A DNA stretch of 64,000 nt, from contig CAVXBB010000015.1 of assembly GCA_963759875.1 (NCBI GenBank), forward strand, positions 2,232,001 through 2,296,000, written 5' to 3'. The notes beneath the pieces are model-generated. The model searched no databases. It was not told the origin of the DNA and was given only the letters and a program-made list of their open reading frames with translations. Positions 34,223-42,366 of this stretch are shown here, one piece after another. Each line of letters starts with the position of its first letter. Position 1 is the stretch's first letter. The translations under genes and the position numbers were made by a program. Origin of the DNA: JAFAGX01 sp963759875. Lineage in GTDB: Bacteria > Acidobacteriota > Terriglobia > Terriglobales > Acidobacteriaceae.

Positions 34223-35293
34223 ATGTCGTTTTACTTGAAGTCTGGTCTCATCGTCTTTGCGGTCACTCTGGGTGGGATGGCAGCTTGCTGGGGGCAAACT
34301 GCTCAGCAAACGCCCGCGCCTGGTTTGCAAATCCAGGGAGTACCCTCGGCCGGCGAACAGCGTCAGCAACAATTGCCCGGCAGCATCGGCGGCACCGTAG
34401 TTGATCAAAGCGGAGCAGTTGTCGCCGGAGCGGAGGTAACGCTAACCCGCGATCAGATCCAAAAGCAGGAGGTCCAAACCGGTGCTGACGGGCAATTCTC
34501 GTTTAGCAACATTCCTCCTGGCCCGTTCGAACTAACGATCTCCTCGACGGGTTTCGCAACCCAAACATCCTCTGGGCTGCTGCAGCCTGGGGAGATTGAT
34601 ACGCTCCCGCAGATCGTGTTGGCTGTTGCCACGAATAAAACCGAGGTACAGGTTGGAGTCTCACAAACGGAAGTGGCAGAAGAACAGATCAAGATCGAGG
34701 AGAAGCAGCGTGTGCTTGGCGCGATTCCAAATTTCTATGTCACCTATATCCCCAACGCAGTTCCCCTCGACGCGAAACAAAAGTTTAAGTTGGCCTGGAA
34801 GACGGTGATCGATCCGTTTACCTTTATTGTGGTTGGGGGCACTGCGGGAGTGCAGCAAGCGCAAAATCACTTTGGTGAATATGGGCAAGGAGCAGAAGGG
34901 TATGCAAAGCGCTTCGGGGCCGTTTATGCCGACACCGCAACGGGCACCTTCATTGGGGGTGCCATATTGCCATCGCTTCTGAAACAGGATCCACGGTACT
35001 TCTACAAAGGAACTGGCACTACAGCGTCACGGGTTCGGTATGCAATTGCCAATTCGGTGATTTGCAAAGGCGACAATCGGCGCTGGCAAGTCAATTATTC
35101 GTTTATTCTCGCAAACCTGGCTGCAGGGGGAATCTCCAACGTTTATTATCCAAGCCAGGACCGTGGCGCGGCGCTAACGTTTGAAAACGCAGCAATCGGA
35201 ATCGGCCAAACAGCTCTTACCAACCTGCTTCAGGAATTTGTCATTCCCAAGTTGACGCCGAAGCGTCCTAATAAAAGTTCGGGAAAACCTTGA
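34223..35293 (+). CDS. Secreted protein with carboxypeptidase-regulatory-like domain
   Basis: This 356-residue protein has a signal peptide (about 1-25). A CarboxypepD_reg-like domain (about 52-135) contains GSIGGTVVDQSGAVVAGAEV, TGADGQFSFSNIPPGPFELT and ISSTGFATQTS. A second region of Gly/Ala-rich helices and loops (about 185-340, FGAVYADTATGTFIGGAILP) appears often after this domain in acidobacteria, with no named function. Periplasmic or outer-membrane location is likely. Confidence 0.75.
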   Translation: MSFYLKSGLIVFAVTLGGMAACWGQTAQQTPAPGLQIQGVPSAGEQRQQQLPGSIGGTVVDQSGAVVAGAEVTLTRDQIQKQEVQTGADGQFSFSNIPPGPFELTISSTGFATQTSSGLLQPGEIDTLPQIVLAVATNKTEVQVGVSQTEVAEEQIKIEEKQRVLGAIPNFYVTYIPNAVPLDAKQKFKLAWKTVIDPFTFIVVGGTAGVQQAQNHFGEYGQGAEGYAKRFGAVYADTATGTFIGGAILPSLLKQDPRYFYKGTGTTASRVRYAIANSVICKGDNRRWQVNYSFILANLAAGGISNVYYPSQDRGAALTFENAAIGIGQTALTNLLQEFVIPKLTPKRPNKSSGKP

Positions 35294-35333
35294 AGAATAT
35301 TTACTGGTGACCACTAAAGCGAGGAAATTCGAT

Positions 35334-35666
35334 ATGGCATTCACTAGGATTCTGTTTTGCGCAACCTTTTTATTCACAGCGACGGCGGTCTTTGCAGAAT
35401 CGTTAGCTTTTCAGCGCGCCATCCGACTGGCGTTCTCACATAGTACCGAGATAGGAATAGCGCAAGCTGATGTAAAACGAGCTGCGGCCGCATACTTAGA
35501 AACTCATAGTGCGTATATTCCTCAGCTTGTTCTCGGCTCCAACGCAGGATACGCTTACGGGTTTCCATTGAGCCTTGAAGGCTCAGTTCCTGAAGTGCCA
35601 TTTGAGTGCGCACACCCAGCTAGCAAGCAAGCCCAGGAGGCAGCAGCAACGGCCCGAGCCCCCTAA
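35334..35666 (+). pseudogene. TolC-like outer-membrane protein, truncated
   Basis: The 110-codon frame has a signal peptide (ILFCATFLFTATAVFAESLA) and the first OEP helix (LAFQRAIRLAFSHSTEIGIA, QADVKRAAAAYLETHSAYIP). Normal TolC-type proteins are about 450-550 residues. The frame ends in unrelated sequence at 35666. Confidence 0.6.
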
Positions 35667-35755
35667 AAGGCTAGCTTGTAATGTGATTAACATCGTTGCT
35701 CCGAAGCAATATGGTTACCATGCGTAAACATAGCGTGAAGGTTAAGAATTAATTG

Positions 35756-36109
35756 TCAGGCTTTGGCCGCTAAGCTTTTTACTTCTTTCGGTTCGAGCGA
35801 GGGACTCCCTGCGTTGATCTTCGTAAGCGCAAACAGAGCTAACTCTAAGCGAGTAGAGACTCCTACCTTGTCGAAGATGTTGGTGAGGTGATGTTTGATT
35901 GTGCTTTCGCTGATACGGAAGTGGTTGGCAATATCTTTATTGGAGTAGCCCGAGACTACGGCCGCGATGATCTGCAACTCTCTTCGGGTGAGGTCTAGGT
36001 TCTTCCCATGTCCAATCTCCCACGACCGCACGCATCTACCGTATTCCACAAACTTAAGTGCTTTGAGGGTTTCTGTAAAGGCGTTTAGTTCTGTCATCGA
36101 AAGCGTCAT
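35756..36109 (-). CDS. LuxR-type helix-turn-helix protein
   Basis: This 117-residue protein is a stand-alone GerE/LuxR domain (about 38-100): LDLTRRELQIIAAVVSGYSN, then KDIANHFRISESTIKHHLTN and IFDKVGVSTRLELALFA. There is no receiver or ligand domain. It may be a small regulator or the C-terminal half of a once longer response regulator. Confidence 0.75.
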   Translation of the reverse strand: MTLSMTELNAFTETLKALKFVEYGRCVRSWEIGHGKNLDLTRRELQIIAAVVSGYSNKDIANHFRISESTIKHHLTNIFDKVGVSTRLELALFALTKINAGSPSLEPKEVKSLAAKA

Positions 36110-36617
36110 TTCATTCTCCTGTATCAGCTCGGTGAAGCCTTAACACGCCTCACCATACTTTCTCCGAAGGTCGGCCCCACTCTTCGAGCAAAACGACCGC
36201 ACCGTCCACGGGAGAACTTTTCTCAAGGCCTTGCAATTGTTTCCGGCGCTCCTCCTCCGCGGAAACGAAGCGCCGGACCTCCCAGACGTGCAAACAGTTT
36301 TATCGTTTTATCCGCTACCTTTGATGACAGACCACTGTAAGAATTGACAGTGTGCGAATTGTTCAGTATGCGGCTCGGGCAATCAAGCGGGGTATCCTGC
36401 TGAGATAGCCCTCCATTTCCATAGGACAGTACCTCTGACTCGGGGAGCCGGACCTCCCCGAATGGTTGACGTAACATCTCGATTGCGCACTCATAATCCC
36501 CGCTCAGAGATATGCCACATAGGAGGCCGTCCTTGATTGGACGGAGCCTAGCCGTGTGCGATATTTCTGTTATGAGAGGCGTTAGCACACCCTAATGCCC
36601 ACATGTTTTGCGCCAAT
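36110..36617. other. Gene-poor stretch
   Basis: About 510 bases. A 121-codon minus-strand frame (36223-36588) has no gene-like features. CTGTAAGAATTGACAG (36335-36350) is a dyad that also underlies the repeats at 32.6 and 33.4 kb. Confidence 0.35.
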
Positions 36618-36953
36618 TTATCGGGGAGGTAAAACCAGGCCCTCGAAGCGCGTAGCCGCAACAAGCCGTCCCTGCGCGAGACTGAGTTGACGCAATGGAT
36701 ATCCCGTATCCAAGTCGCGGCGCCAGCTATGACCGCCGTCTCTGCTTTCGAAGATCTCCGTGCTGTCTGCAGTCGTGGCCAGTAGGCGTTGATTACTGCC
36801 GTCGTAGGTAACGGAGTTTATCTTCTTGCTTGGTAGGCCGAGTTGCATACGGTCCCAACGAGTACCCAAATTCCGGCCGCTAAACGCGCCCTCAGGAGAG
36901 GCGATGATGATGTGCCCATCAGGAGTGACGGTCAGGCTTTCGATCCCGTTCAT
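36618..36953 (-). pseudogene. BNR/sortilin-like repeat protein fragment
   Basis: The 111-codon frame has FESRDGGHSWRRDL (an Asp-box, SxDxGxxW) and beta-propeller-like repeats (INSVTYDGSNQRLLATTADS). Such proteins are normally 300-1,000 residues. The 5' part is cut about 50 bases from the IS91-type transposase gene, so the insertion probably removed it. Confidence 0.6.
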
Positions 36954-37000
36954 ATATAGGAAAAATAAAAATAAATTCCCGCTCTAGAATTCGCGTCGGT

Positions 37001-38110
37001 TTAAGCGGGAGCTAAAGGATAGATATGCCCAACTCGGAGCAAGGGTTGGCCGTCGAGGCCGATGAGAGGGTTTTTTCCGAAGGTTCTGTAAATTGATTCC
37101 GCGTATCTCAGACGCACGGGGCGGGGCCTCTGTTGCTGTTTCAGGACCGAAAATACTTTCGTAAGCAGCATCTTGGAACGCGGTGCGAGTAGTCCGAAAT
37201 ATCGCATTGAATTGCAATAACGATCATTTACGTGAGGCATCAAGAGCCTAACAAATTCTTCATTCGAATAGATGACAGGTGTCAGGCGCCGGTTCTTGGT
37301 GTCCTTAACGCGGTACTGCACATGATGAGCATCGATCCGGGTGAGACGATACTGCGCGATCGGGGGCTTTCGTATGTAGCGACCGATGTGATCAATCACA
37401 CTACTCTTAGAGACAAAGGGACTCACGTAAATATTCCATTTCCGTCTACCCTCCGTTTCCAAGATATTATTGAGTTCGTCGCGGCTTAGGTCCGACTCCA
37501 GCAGCTCATCTTTGCTTGCCGTGTCGAGTGCAGTGAGCAGTGCCAGCTTCCAAGCCAGCATCAATTCATGTTTGTGCTCCGCGTTTTGAAAGTTCAAACT
37601 GTGAATCCATCGACCCGTGGAGTCATCCAAGCCTCCGGCCGAGACCAATGTATGGAGATGCGGATAAAAGTTCAGAAATCCTCCGTAGGTCTGCTGGACG
37701 ACCATCAGAATAACGCGAGCCCCGTATCTCGCCTTTGCCCAGAACTCAATTGCCGTCGCCCCGAGCGCAGGTAAATCGCCCAAGACGCGTCGATTGCGTT
37801 GAAGGAAGGGCCAGAACACCTGGGGCATTGTGAAATTGATTTCAATATACGGAATCTGCGGAAGTGCAGCCTCGATCTCCTCTTGCCAGATGGCGGTAGA
37901 TCGAGCTCCACAGCTAGGGCAGAATGGTGACTTGCAGGTGTGATAGACAATTCTCTCATCGGTATCGGAAGCATAGATCTCAGCACCCAATGCCTCAGTC
38001 CCGCAGTTTATGATCTTCCAGAAGGTCTCACGGACGTTCTGAAGCGTCCCGCCATGATCCCAGTCCAGAAGCGTGTCCTTTAAGAGTTCTTTCAGAGTGT
38101 GTCGGCTCAA
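37001..38110 (-). CDS. IS91-type HUH transposase
   Basis: This 369-residue protein has an N-terminal zinc finger (HTCKSPFCPSCGARSTAIWQ), the HUH metal motif (FYPHLHTLVSAGG), and the downstream YIRKPPIAQYRL tyrosine region typical of IS91/IS801-type Y1/Y2 rolling-circle transposases. It appears full length. Its start overlaps the stop of a ParB-like gene by four bases (ATGA). A short inverted repeat, CCCGCT/AGCGGG, flanks the stop near 36980-37005. Confidence 0.85.
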   Translation of the reverse strand: MSRHTLKELLKDTLLDWDHGGTLQNVRETFWKIINCGTEALGAEIYASDTDERIVYHTCKSPFCPSCGARSTAIWQEEIEAALPQIPYIEINFTMPQVFWPFLQRNRRVLGDLPALGATAIEFWAKARYGARVILMVVQQTYGGFLNFYPHLHTLVSAGGLDDSTGRWIHSLNFQNAEHKHELMLAWKLALLTALDTASKDELLESDLSRDELNNILETEGRRKWNIYVSPFVSKSSVIDHIGRYIRKPPIAQYRLTRIDAHHVQYRVKDTKNRRLTPVIYSNEEFVRLLMPHVNDRYCNSMRYFGLLAPRSKMLLTKVFSVLKQQQRPRPVRLRYAESIYRTFGKNPLIGLDGQPLLRVGHIYPLAPA

Positions 38111-39051
38111 ATGTGCTTCCCTGAGGCTCCTTTATGGAGAAACAGCTCGTAGAGCTCCGTCGTTAGAAAAACAATCGGACCCGGCGCATCGATTCGGAGA
38201 ATGGGAATCGACTCCGAGTCAGCGGAACCGCTCAACCGCAAAGTGGATAGTCCCTGGATAAGGTGTCCCAAGTCAGCTGGCATGAGCAACTTCATCTCTG
38301 CTTCTGTGCGAGCACGGTGTTTGTGTACCAGGGTGCAGACCGCACGCTTCAGTTCTCGAAGCCGGTGTTGCCTCAATCGCTCTCGCTGTTGTTGCCAGGT
38401 CAATTGTCGCCAGAGCCAGGCTCTATGTATGCGGATTTCGCCGCTCGCTAGTGCTTTCAAAACTTCAGGATCGGCATTGCACAGCTGATCAACCTTCGTG
38501 ACATTGCCTTCACACACGCCGGCTGCTCTGGCGATTTCCTTTCTCACATTAGCTTCGGTCAACTTTGACGAACCCTTGAAATGGCCACCGGCTTGCTGAT
38601 TGGCTCGTGCCCGTCTTCGGACAACTTCCTTCAATCGCGAAGCCATTCGAATCCGGTTGTAATCGTTCCACCCGGCAGAGCGCCGATGCTTGTTCAGGAT
38701 GACCCGAAGAGCGTCCTCTTCGCTAACCTCGAGTTCCACGCACAAAAGAGTCGAAATGCCCAAGCTGTCTGCGTACTCCTTCCGAGCGTATCCGTCGATG
38801 ATGACGCCTTGTCGCGTAACCAGAAGTGGATCTTCGAAGGCAGGTTCGCCCAAGCGCTTGATTGAGGCAAACTGTGCAGGCGAGACGGAGAGTTGAAGCT
38901 CGGCGTAGGCGGGATGCTTGCGGAGTTCTTTTGTGGAACGCATCACCAGCCCTGTGGCCGAAGGTGATGTGCGCTGAACGAACGTCGCACGATCACCCTC
39001 CTGGACGGTCATCATGTTGCAAGGTTCGCCCCCAGATGACTGCGATCTCAA
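38107..39051 (-). CDS. ParB/Srx-like DNA-binding protein coupled to the transposase
   Basis: This 314-residue protein has a ParB N-terminal-like core (about 47-115): HPAYAELQLSVSPAQFASIK, EDPLLVTRQGVIIDGYARKE and ALRVILNKHRRSAGWNDYNR. A central HTH region follows (TEANVRKEIARAAGVCEGNV) and then a C-terminal basic region. It is translationally coupled to the IS91-type transposase. A transposase/ParB pairing could serve end recognition or partition-like functions; this is inference. Confidence 0.75.
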   Translation of the reverse strand: MRSQSSGGEPCNMMTVQEGDRATFVQRTSPSATGLVMRSTKELRKHPAYAELQLSVSPAQFASIKRLGEPAFEDPLLVTRQGVIIDGYARKEYADSLGISTLLCVELEVSEEDALRVILNKHRRSAGWNDYNRIRMASRLKEVVRRRARANQQAGGHFKGSSKLTEANVRKEIARAAGVCEGNVTKVDQLCNADPEVLKALASGEIRIHRAWLWRQLTWQQQRERLRQHRLRELKRAVCTLVHKHRARTEAEMKLLMPADLGHLIQGLSTLRLSGSADSESIPILRIDAPGPIVFLTTELYELFLHKGASGKHI

Positions 39052-39121
39052 TGAAGTCCAGCCTCGCCGCGAGTAGAAATGGGGATATAGCTCCGTGTTT
39101 CAGCGCCCCGCAGGCTGATAA

Positions 39122-39153
39122 GCTTTTTACTCGCGCTGCGCGAGTTGTGCGAG
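39122..39153. repeat. Left inverted repeat of the QueC-like module
   Basis: This 32-bp sequence is an inverted near-copy (29 of 32 identical) of 41966-41997. It contains the hairpin ACTCGCG-CTG-CGCGAGT and a following GCGAGT unit. It lies between the ParB-like operon and the QueC-like module. A further palindrome, CCAGGGCGCCCTGG, follows at about 39158-39171. Confidence 0.75.
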
Positions 39154-39205
39154 TAGCCAGGGCGCCCTGGATACCGACTTCCGGTTAGCGCGGGGCCGAT
39201 GTAGC

Positions 39206-40069
39206 ATGGCTAACTCGAAGACCGCGACGAACTCAGCGGGGATTGGAGAATCTACCTTGGGACACACCCGCCTCGGTCCGCTACCGAAGTCGCGAAGTTG
39301 GAAGCAGGTAGTGGAAACACTGACTGGAAGCAGATTGAGGGGATTCCCCGTTTCCAGTTCCGCCTCGCGCATCAACATAATCGCAGCACAGACTCTCAAA
39401 GCAGCCAGGACGATCTTGGCAAAAGCGAGCGACGATGCGGGCGTTCGCTACACGTTTTACCTGCTTACCCAGCTAGCTCTGGCCTCTCGCCGCCCGGATT
39501 GGCGGACCGAACTCGGCGAGCATGGGATTGCCCTTTCCGACCAAAGCAGTGTCTTCGACCTTATTGCAGAGGTGCAGGGCGCGATCGACCGGTACGTCGG
39601 CGGCACGTCCCTCGGTGCCACAGACCTTAGCGAGATGGCGCAGCAGGCCGCCGGCGAGGCTCTCACCAGCCTACTCACCGCGCAAACACCCAGCATGTTT
39701 GGAGAAGTCGACTCGAATGATCTCAAGAATGCTGTGCGCGCTCTGTCGACCAGGAGGGGCTTCGGGCAATTGGGACAGCAGTTCTTTGCCCGTTTCGTCG
39801 CCCGATTTCTTAATTTCCACCTGAGCCGTGCCACGGCTGCAGGAATCGGTGCTCCTCGGCTACAGAACTTGGGACAGGTAGGTGAATTCAACGAGGCACT
39901 CACAACCCACTGTGAAGAGAGCGCGCGAATTGTCCGTGACTTCTGCGGTGACTGGTACTCCAAGACCGAATACAAGCAGGGGATTGATCTTGCGAATTCA
40001 TCTCGCTTTGTGGCAATCGCTGTAAAAAAATTGCGGAGTGAACTTCAGCATCAGGGGAGCGCCTCCTGA
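39206..40069 (+). CDS. Unassigned helical partner of the QueC-like protein
   Basis: I cannot name a family for this 287-residue protein. The N-terminal 25 residues are Ser/Thr/Gly-rich and disordered. The rest is helical: LPKSRSWKQVVETLTGSRLR, ARTILAKASDDAGVRYTFYL, GFGQLGQQFFARFVARFLNF, and a C-terminal VAIAVKKLRSELQ. There is no signal peptide and no Walker or nuclease motif. Its stop is adjacent to the QueC-like reading frame (possible CTGA overlap at 40066-40069), so the two are translationally coupled and probably act together. The position parallels QatB in Qat systems, but the N-terminal sequence does not match what I recall of QatB. Confidence 0.6.
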   Translation: MANSKTATNSAGIGESTLGHTRLGPLPKSRSWKQVVETLTGSRLRGFPVSSSASRINIIAAQTLKAARTILAKASDDAGVRYTFYLLTQLALASRRPDWRTELGEHGIALSDQSSVFDLIAEVQGAIDRYVGGTSLGATDLSEMAQQAAGEALTSLLTAQTPSMFGEVDSNDLKNAVRALSTRRGFGQLGQQFFARFVARFLNFHLSRATAAGIGAPRLQNLGQVGEFNEALTTHCEESARIVRDFCGDWYSKTEYKQGIDLANSSRFVAIAVKKLRSELQHQGSAS

Positions 40070-40104
40070 GTCGCAACCGTCTTTTCGTTTGCAGTGGGGC
40101 TTCT

Positions 40105-42000
40105 GTGAAGGCGCTTGACCCCGCGTGGACGGGCCGCCACCAAATCGAGTTGGACGCGATCGGAGACAAACACAACGTAAATATCCGTTTCGAGGATGTC
40201 GCCCGGAAATTCCAGCGCAACATCTCTCCTAGGCTGATGGATTTCCTAGAAATCGCTTCCTATGTGTTCACTGCGGACTGCTCGACGCTCCGGGGTGAGT
40301 GGACCGATGCGCAAGGTGATGAACCCTGGGGACGGGATATCGGCTTTCTGATCGCAGTTAGAGAACCCGAGTTCTGGGAGACTCCAAGGGTGAAAAGATT
40401 GATGCAGGACGTGCTCCGTTTTCTGTCGGATGATACGTATTCCTTTCAGTTTGTACCGCTTCAGGCAGATCGCAGAGCTCAAACACCCTACTTCGAGTTT
40501 CACGATCAAAACGACTGGCCCTTCCATAAGCCGGATCGTGTATTGATGTTCTCGGGCGGGTTGGACTCGCTGGCGGGGATCGTCGAGGCGGCTGCCTCGG
40601 ATGGCAAGTCCGTACTGGTCAGTCATCGACCAGTGTCCACCTTGTACGCACGGCAAAGGAAGCTATTCGGCGAATTGCGTAGGAAGTTTCCTGGCCAGCT
40701 TATCCACATTCCGGTCTGGATCAACAAGGATGAAAAGTTCGGTAAAGAGCCGACGCAACGAACTCGATCTTTCTTGTTCGCCGCTCTAGGCACTCTGGTG
40801 GCACAATCGATTGACGCCCGCGGCATCCGATTTTACGAGAATGGTGTCCTGAGTGTGAACCTTCCGGTCGCCGAGGAGGTATTGCGAGCGCGGGCATCGC
40901 GAACCACCCATCCAATAGCTCTGCATTTGCTGTCATCGTTGGCGGCAGCCGTGACAGGACGAGAACTCCCGATCGACAATCCCTTTCTGTTCAAAACGAA
41001 AACCGAGGTCGTACAGACTCTCAGCACACACGACGCAACAGACCTGATTGCACTGACCTGCTCGTGTTCACACCTCATGTTCCAATCCGGTGAAAAACGA
41101 CATTGCGGTAGGTGCAGTCAATGTATCGATCGAAGATTCGCTGTAGCGGGAGCAGGACTACTCTCCAAGGATCCGGAAACAGACTATGTGAGTGACGTGT
41201 TCATCGGATCGCGCTTAAAGCAGTTGGATCGTTCAATTGCTATTGATTACACTCGTCACGGAATTGAGCTTGAACGCCGGTCGGATTTGGAGATCGCGGG
41301 AATTTTTAATGCGGAAATATGCCGCGCTGTGCGCTACGAAAGGAAGGGGCGAGAGTCAGCCGAAGCATTAATTTCGATGTATAAGCGACACGGAACAATC
41401 GTGCGGCGGGTTCTGGAGGATCAACTACGGCTCAATGCCGGAAAACTGATCGACCGCACTCTCGAACAGACTTCACTGTTAGCACTTGCCATCGGTCAGA
41501 ACTACCTTCCTACTAGCGAACGCTTCGCGGGGGGTATCTCGGATCAAGGCAGTGTTGAAAAGAGCCATCCGAGTAGCGCCGATAGCATCATATTGACGAA
41601 ACTGAACGAGATACTCGAGAGATTCAAACCCAGTGTCATTATCGGTGGGCAGCGTAGCAAGGCTAGGGGAAGGCCAAGTCTTCCGACCAAGCGTGACACG
41701 ATTCTTTTTGCTGCTATTGTCAGCAATCTGGAGGGTCTCAAGTATTGCGATTTCGTTGATAAGCACAAGGTAAAGCCGAAGTGGTCTGACGACGGTCCAA
41801 AAAGCTACCGGGAAAGCTATCTGGCACTCGGTCCTTACCCGAAAAAAGTCCAGGACGAAAAAAGCCGCGCCAAACAGCGGATGAGCAAATATCCCGACTC
41901 CATCCTCATGGACGCTTTCGTCACGTATCTCCGTAGCGAATTCGATGAGCTTAGCTCGCTGTTCAACTCGCGCAACTCGCGCGACGCGAGTAAAAAGTGA
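40105..42000 (+). CDS. QueC-like PP-loop/zinc protein, candidate defence enzyme
   Basis: This 631-residue protein is given with a GTG start. An in-frame CTG at 40066, preceded by GGGGAG and overlapping the upstream stop, would add 13 residues and is a serious alternative. Residues about 150-155 are SGGLDS (PP-loop ATP pyrophosphatase motif). C319, C321, C334, C337 and C340 (THE block GEKRHCGRCSQCIDRRFA) match the QueC zinc site. N-terminal about 1-140 and C-terminal about 420-631 extensions are not in normal QueC (about 230 residues); the C-terminal part has HTH-like GRPSLPTKRDTILFAAIVSN. The last residues are encoded by the right inverted repeat. It probably adenylates a carboxylate and forms a nitrile or amide on a small molecule or protein. 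Confidence 0.8.
   Translation: MKALDPAWTGRHQIELDAIGDKHNVNIRFEDVARKFQRNISPRLMDFLEIASYVFTADCSTLRGEWTDAQGDEPWGRDIGFLIAVREPEFWETPRVKRLMQDVLRFLSDDTYSFQFVPLQADRRAQTPYFEFHDQNDWPFHKPDRVLMFSGGLDSLAGIVEAAASDGKSVLVSHRPVSTLYARQRKLFGELRRKFPGQLIHIPVWINKDEKFGKEPTQRTRSFLFAALGTLVAQSIDARGIRFYENGVLSVNLPVAEEVLRARASRTTHPIALHLLSSLAAAVTGRELPIDNPFLFKTKTEVVQTLSTHDATDLIALTCSCSHLMFQSGEKRHCGRCSQCIDRRFAVAGAGLLSKDPETDYVSDVFIGSRLKQLDRSIAIDYTRHGIELERRSDLEIAGIFNAEICRAVRYERKGRESAEALISMYKRHGTIVRRVLEDQLRLNAGKLIDRTLEQTSLLALAIGQNYLPTSERFAGGISDQGSVEKSHPSSADSIILTKLNEILERFKPSVIIGGQRSKARGRPSLPTKRDTILFAAIVSNLEGLKYCDFVDKHKVKPKWSDDGPKSYRESYLALGPYPKKVQDEKSRAKQRMSKYPDSILMDAFVTYLRSEFDELSSLFNSRNSRDASKK
41966..41997. repeat. Right inverted repeat of the QueC-like module
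   Basis: Inverted near-copy of 39122-39153, with hairpin ACTCGCG-CGA-CGCGAGT followed by AAAAAG. It overlaps the last codons of the QueC-like gene. No T-tract follows on either strand, so it is not a simple terminator. Confidence 0.75.
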
Positions 42001-42159
42001 GACTTTCCAGAACCGCGTAGTTCCTCGCGGACTCCCTCAATTCCACTCGCACGGTCGTGTAAGACACTGTCGAAGTGTTAACGGTTCATCCAAGATGAGA
42101 CCGTTAGTTGAGTCATGGCTTCCGTAAACCGCGAATCGAGGAAATGAGGTCTTGGACTG

Positions 42160-42366
42160 ATGTACGAATGGCTAACACTCAAAGAGGCCGCCACTTATCT
42201 CAAGGTTGAGCGGCGCACTCTCGCGTTGTGGGCGCGCCAGGGAAAAGTGCCTGCGCACCGGCTTTCAGGTGTCCAACGCTGCATTTGGAGATTCCTACGA
42301 AACGAATTGGATGCTATGCTGCTTGCGTCATCCGCTGTCTCTGCTGAAAAGGAGGCAGCTTGTTAA
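42160..42366 (+). CDS. Excisionase-like HTH protein
   Basis: This 68-residue protein has WLTLKEAATYLKVERRTLAL and WARQGKVPAHRLSGVQRCIW, the same winged-HTH pattern as the protein at 10359-10574. It overlaps the start of the integrase that follows, with GGAGG before the TTG. It is probably the directionality factor or regulator for the large island. Confidence 0.8.
   Translation: MYEWLTLKEAATYLKVERRTLALWARQGKVPAHRLSGVQRCIWRFLRNELDAMLLASSAVSAEKEAAC

Noticed and set aside
36223..36588. 121-codon minus-strand ORF
   Set aside because: No domain, poor ribosome site, composition unlike nearby genes.
39122..41997. Hairpins in the inverted repeats as terminators
   Set aside because: Neither copy is followed by a T-run in the direction of the adjacent genes.
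39206..42000. Calling the QueC-like pair a Qat system
   Set aside because: Qat needs a QatA ATPase and a QatD TatD-like nuclease; neither is present, and the first gene's N-terminus does not look like QatB as I recall it.
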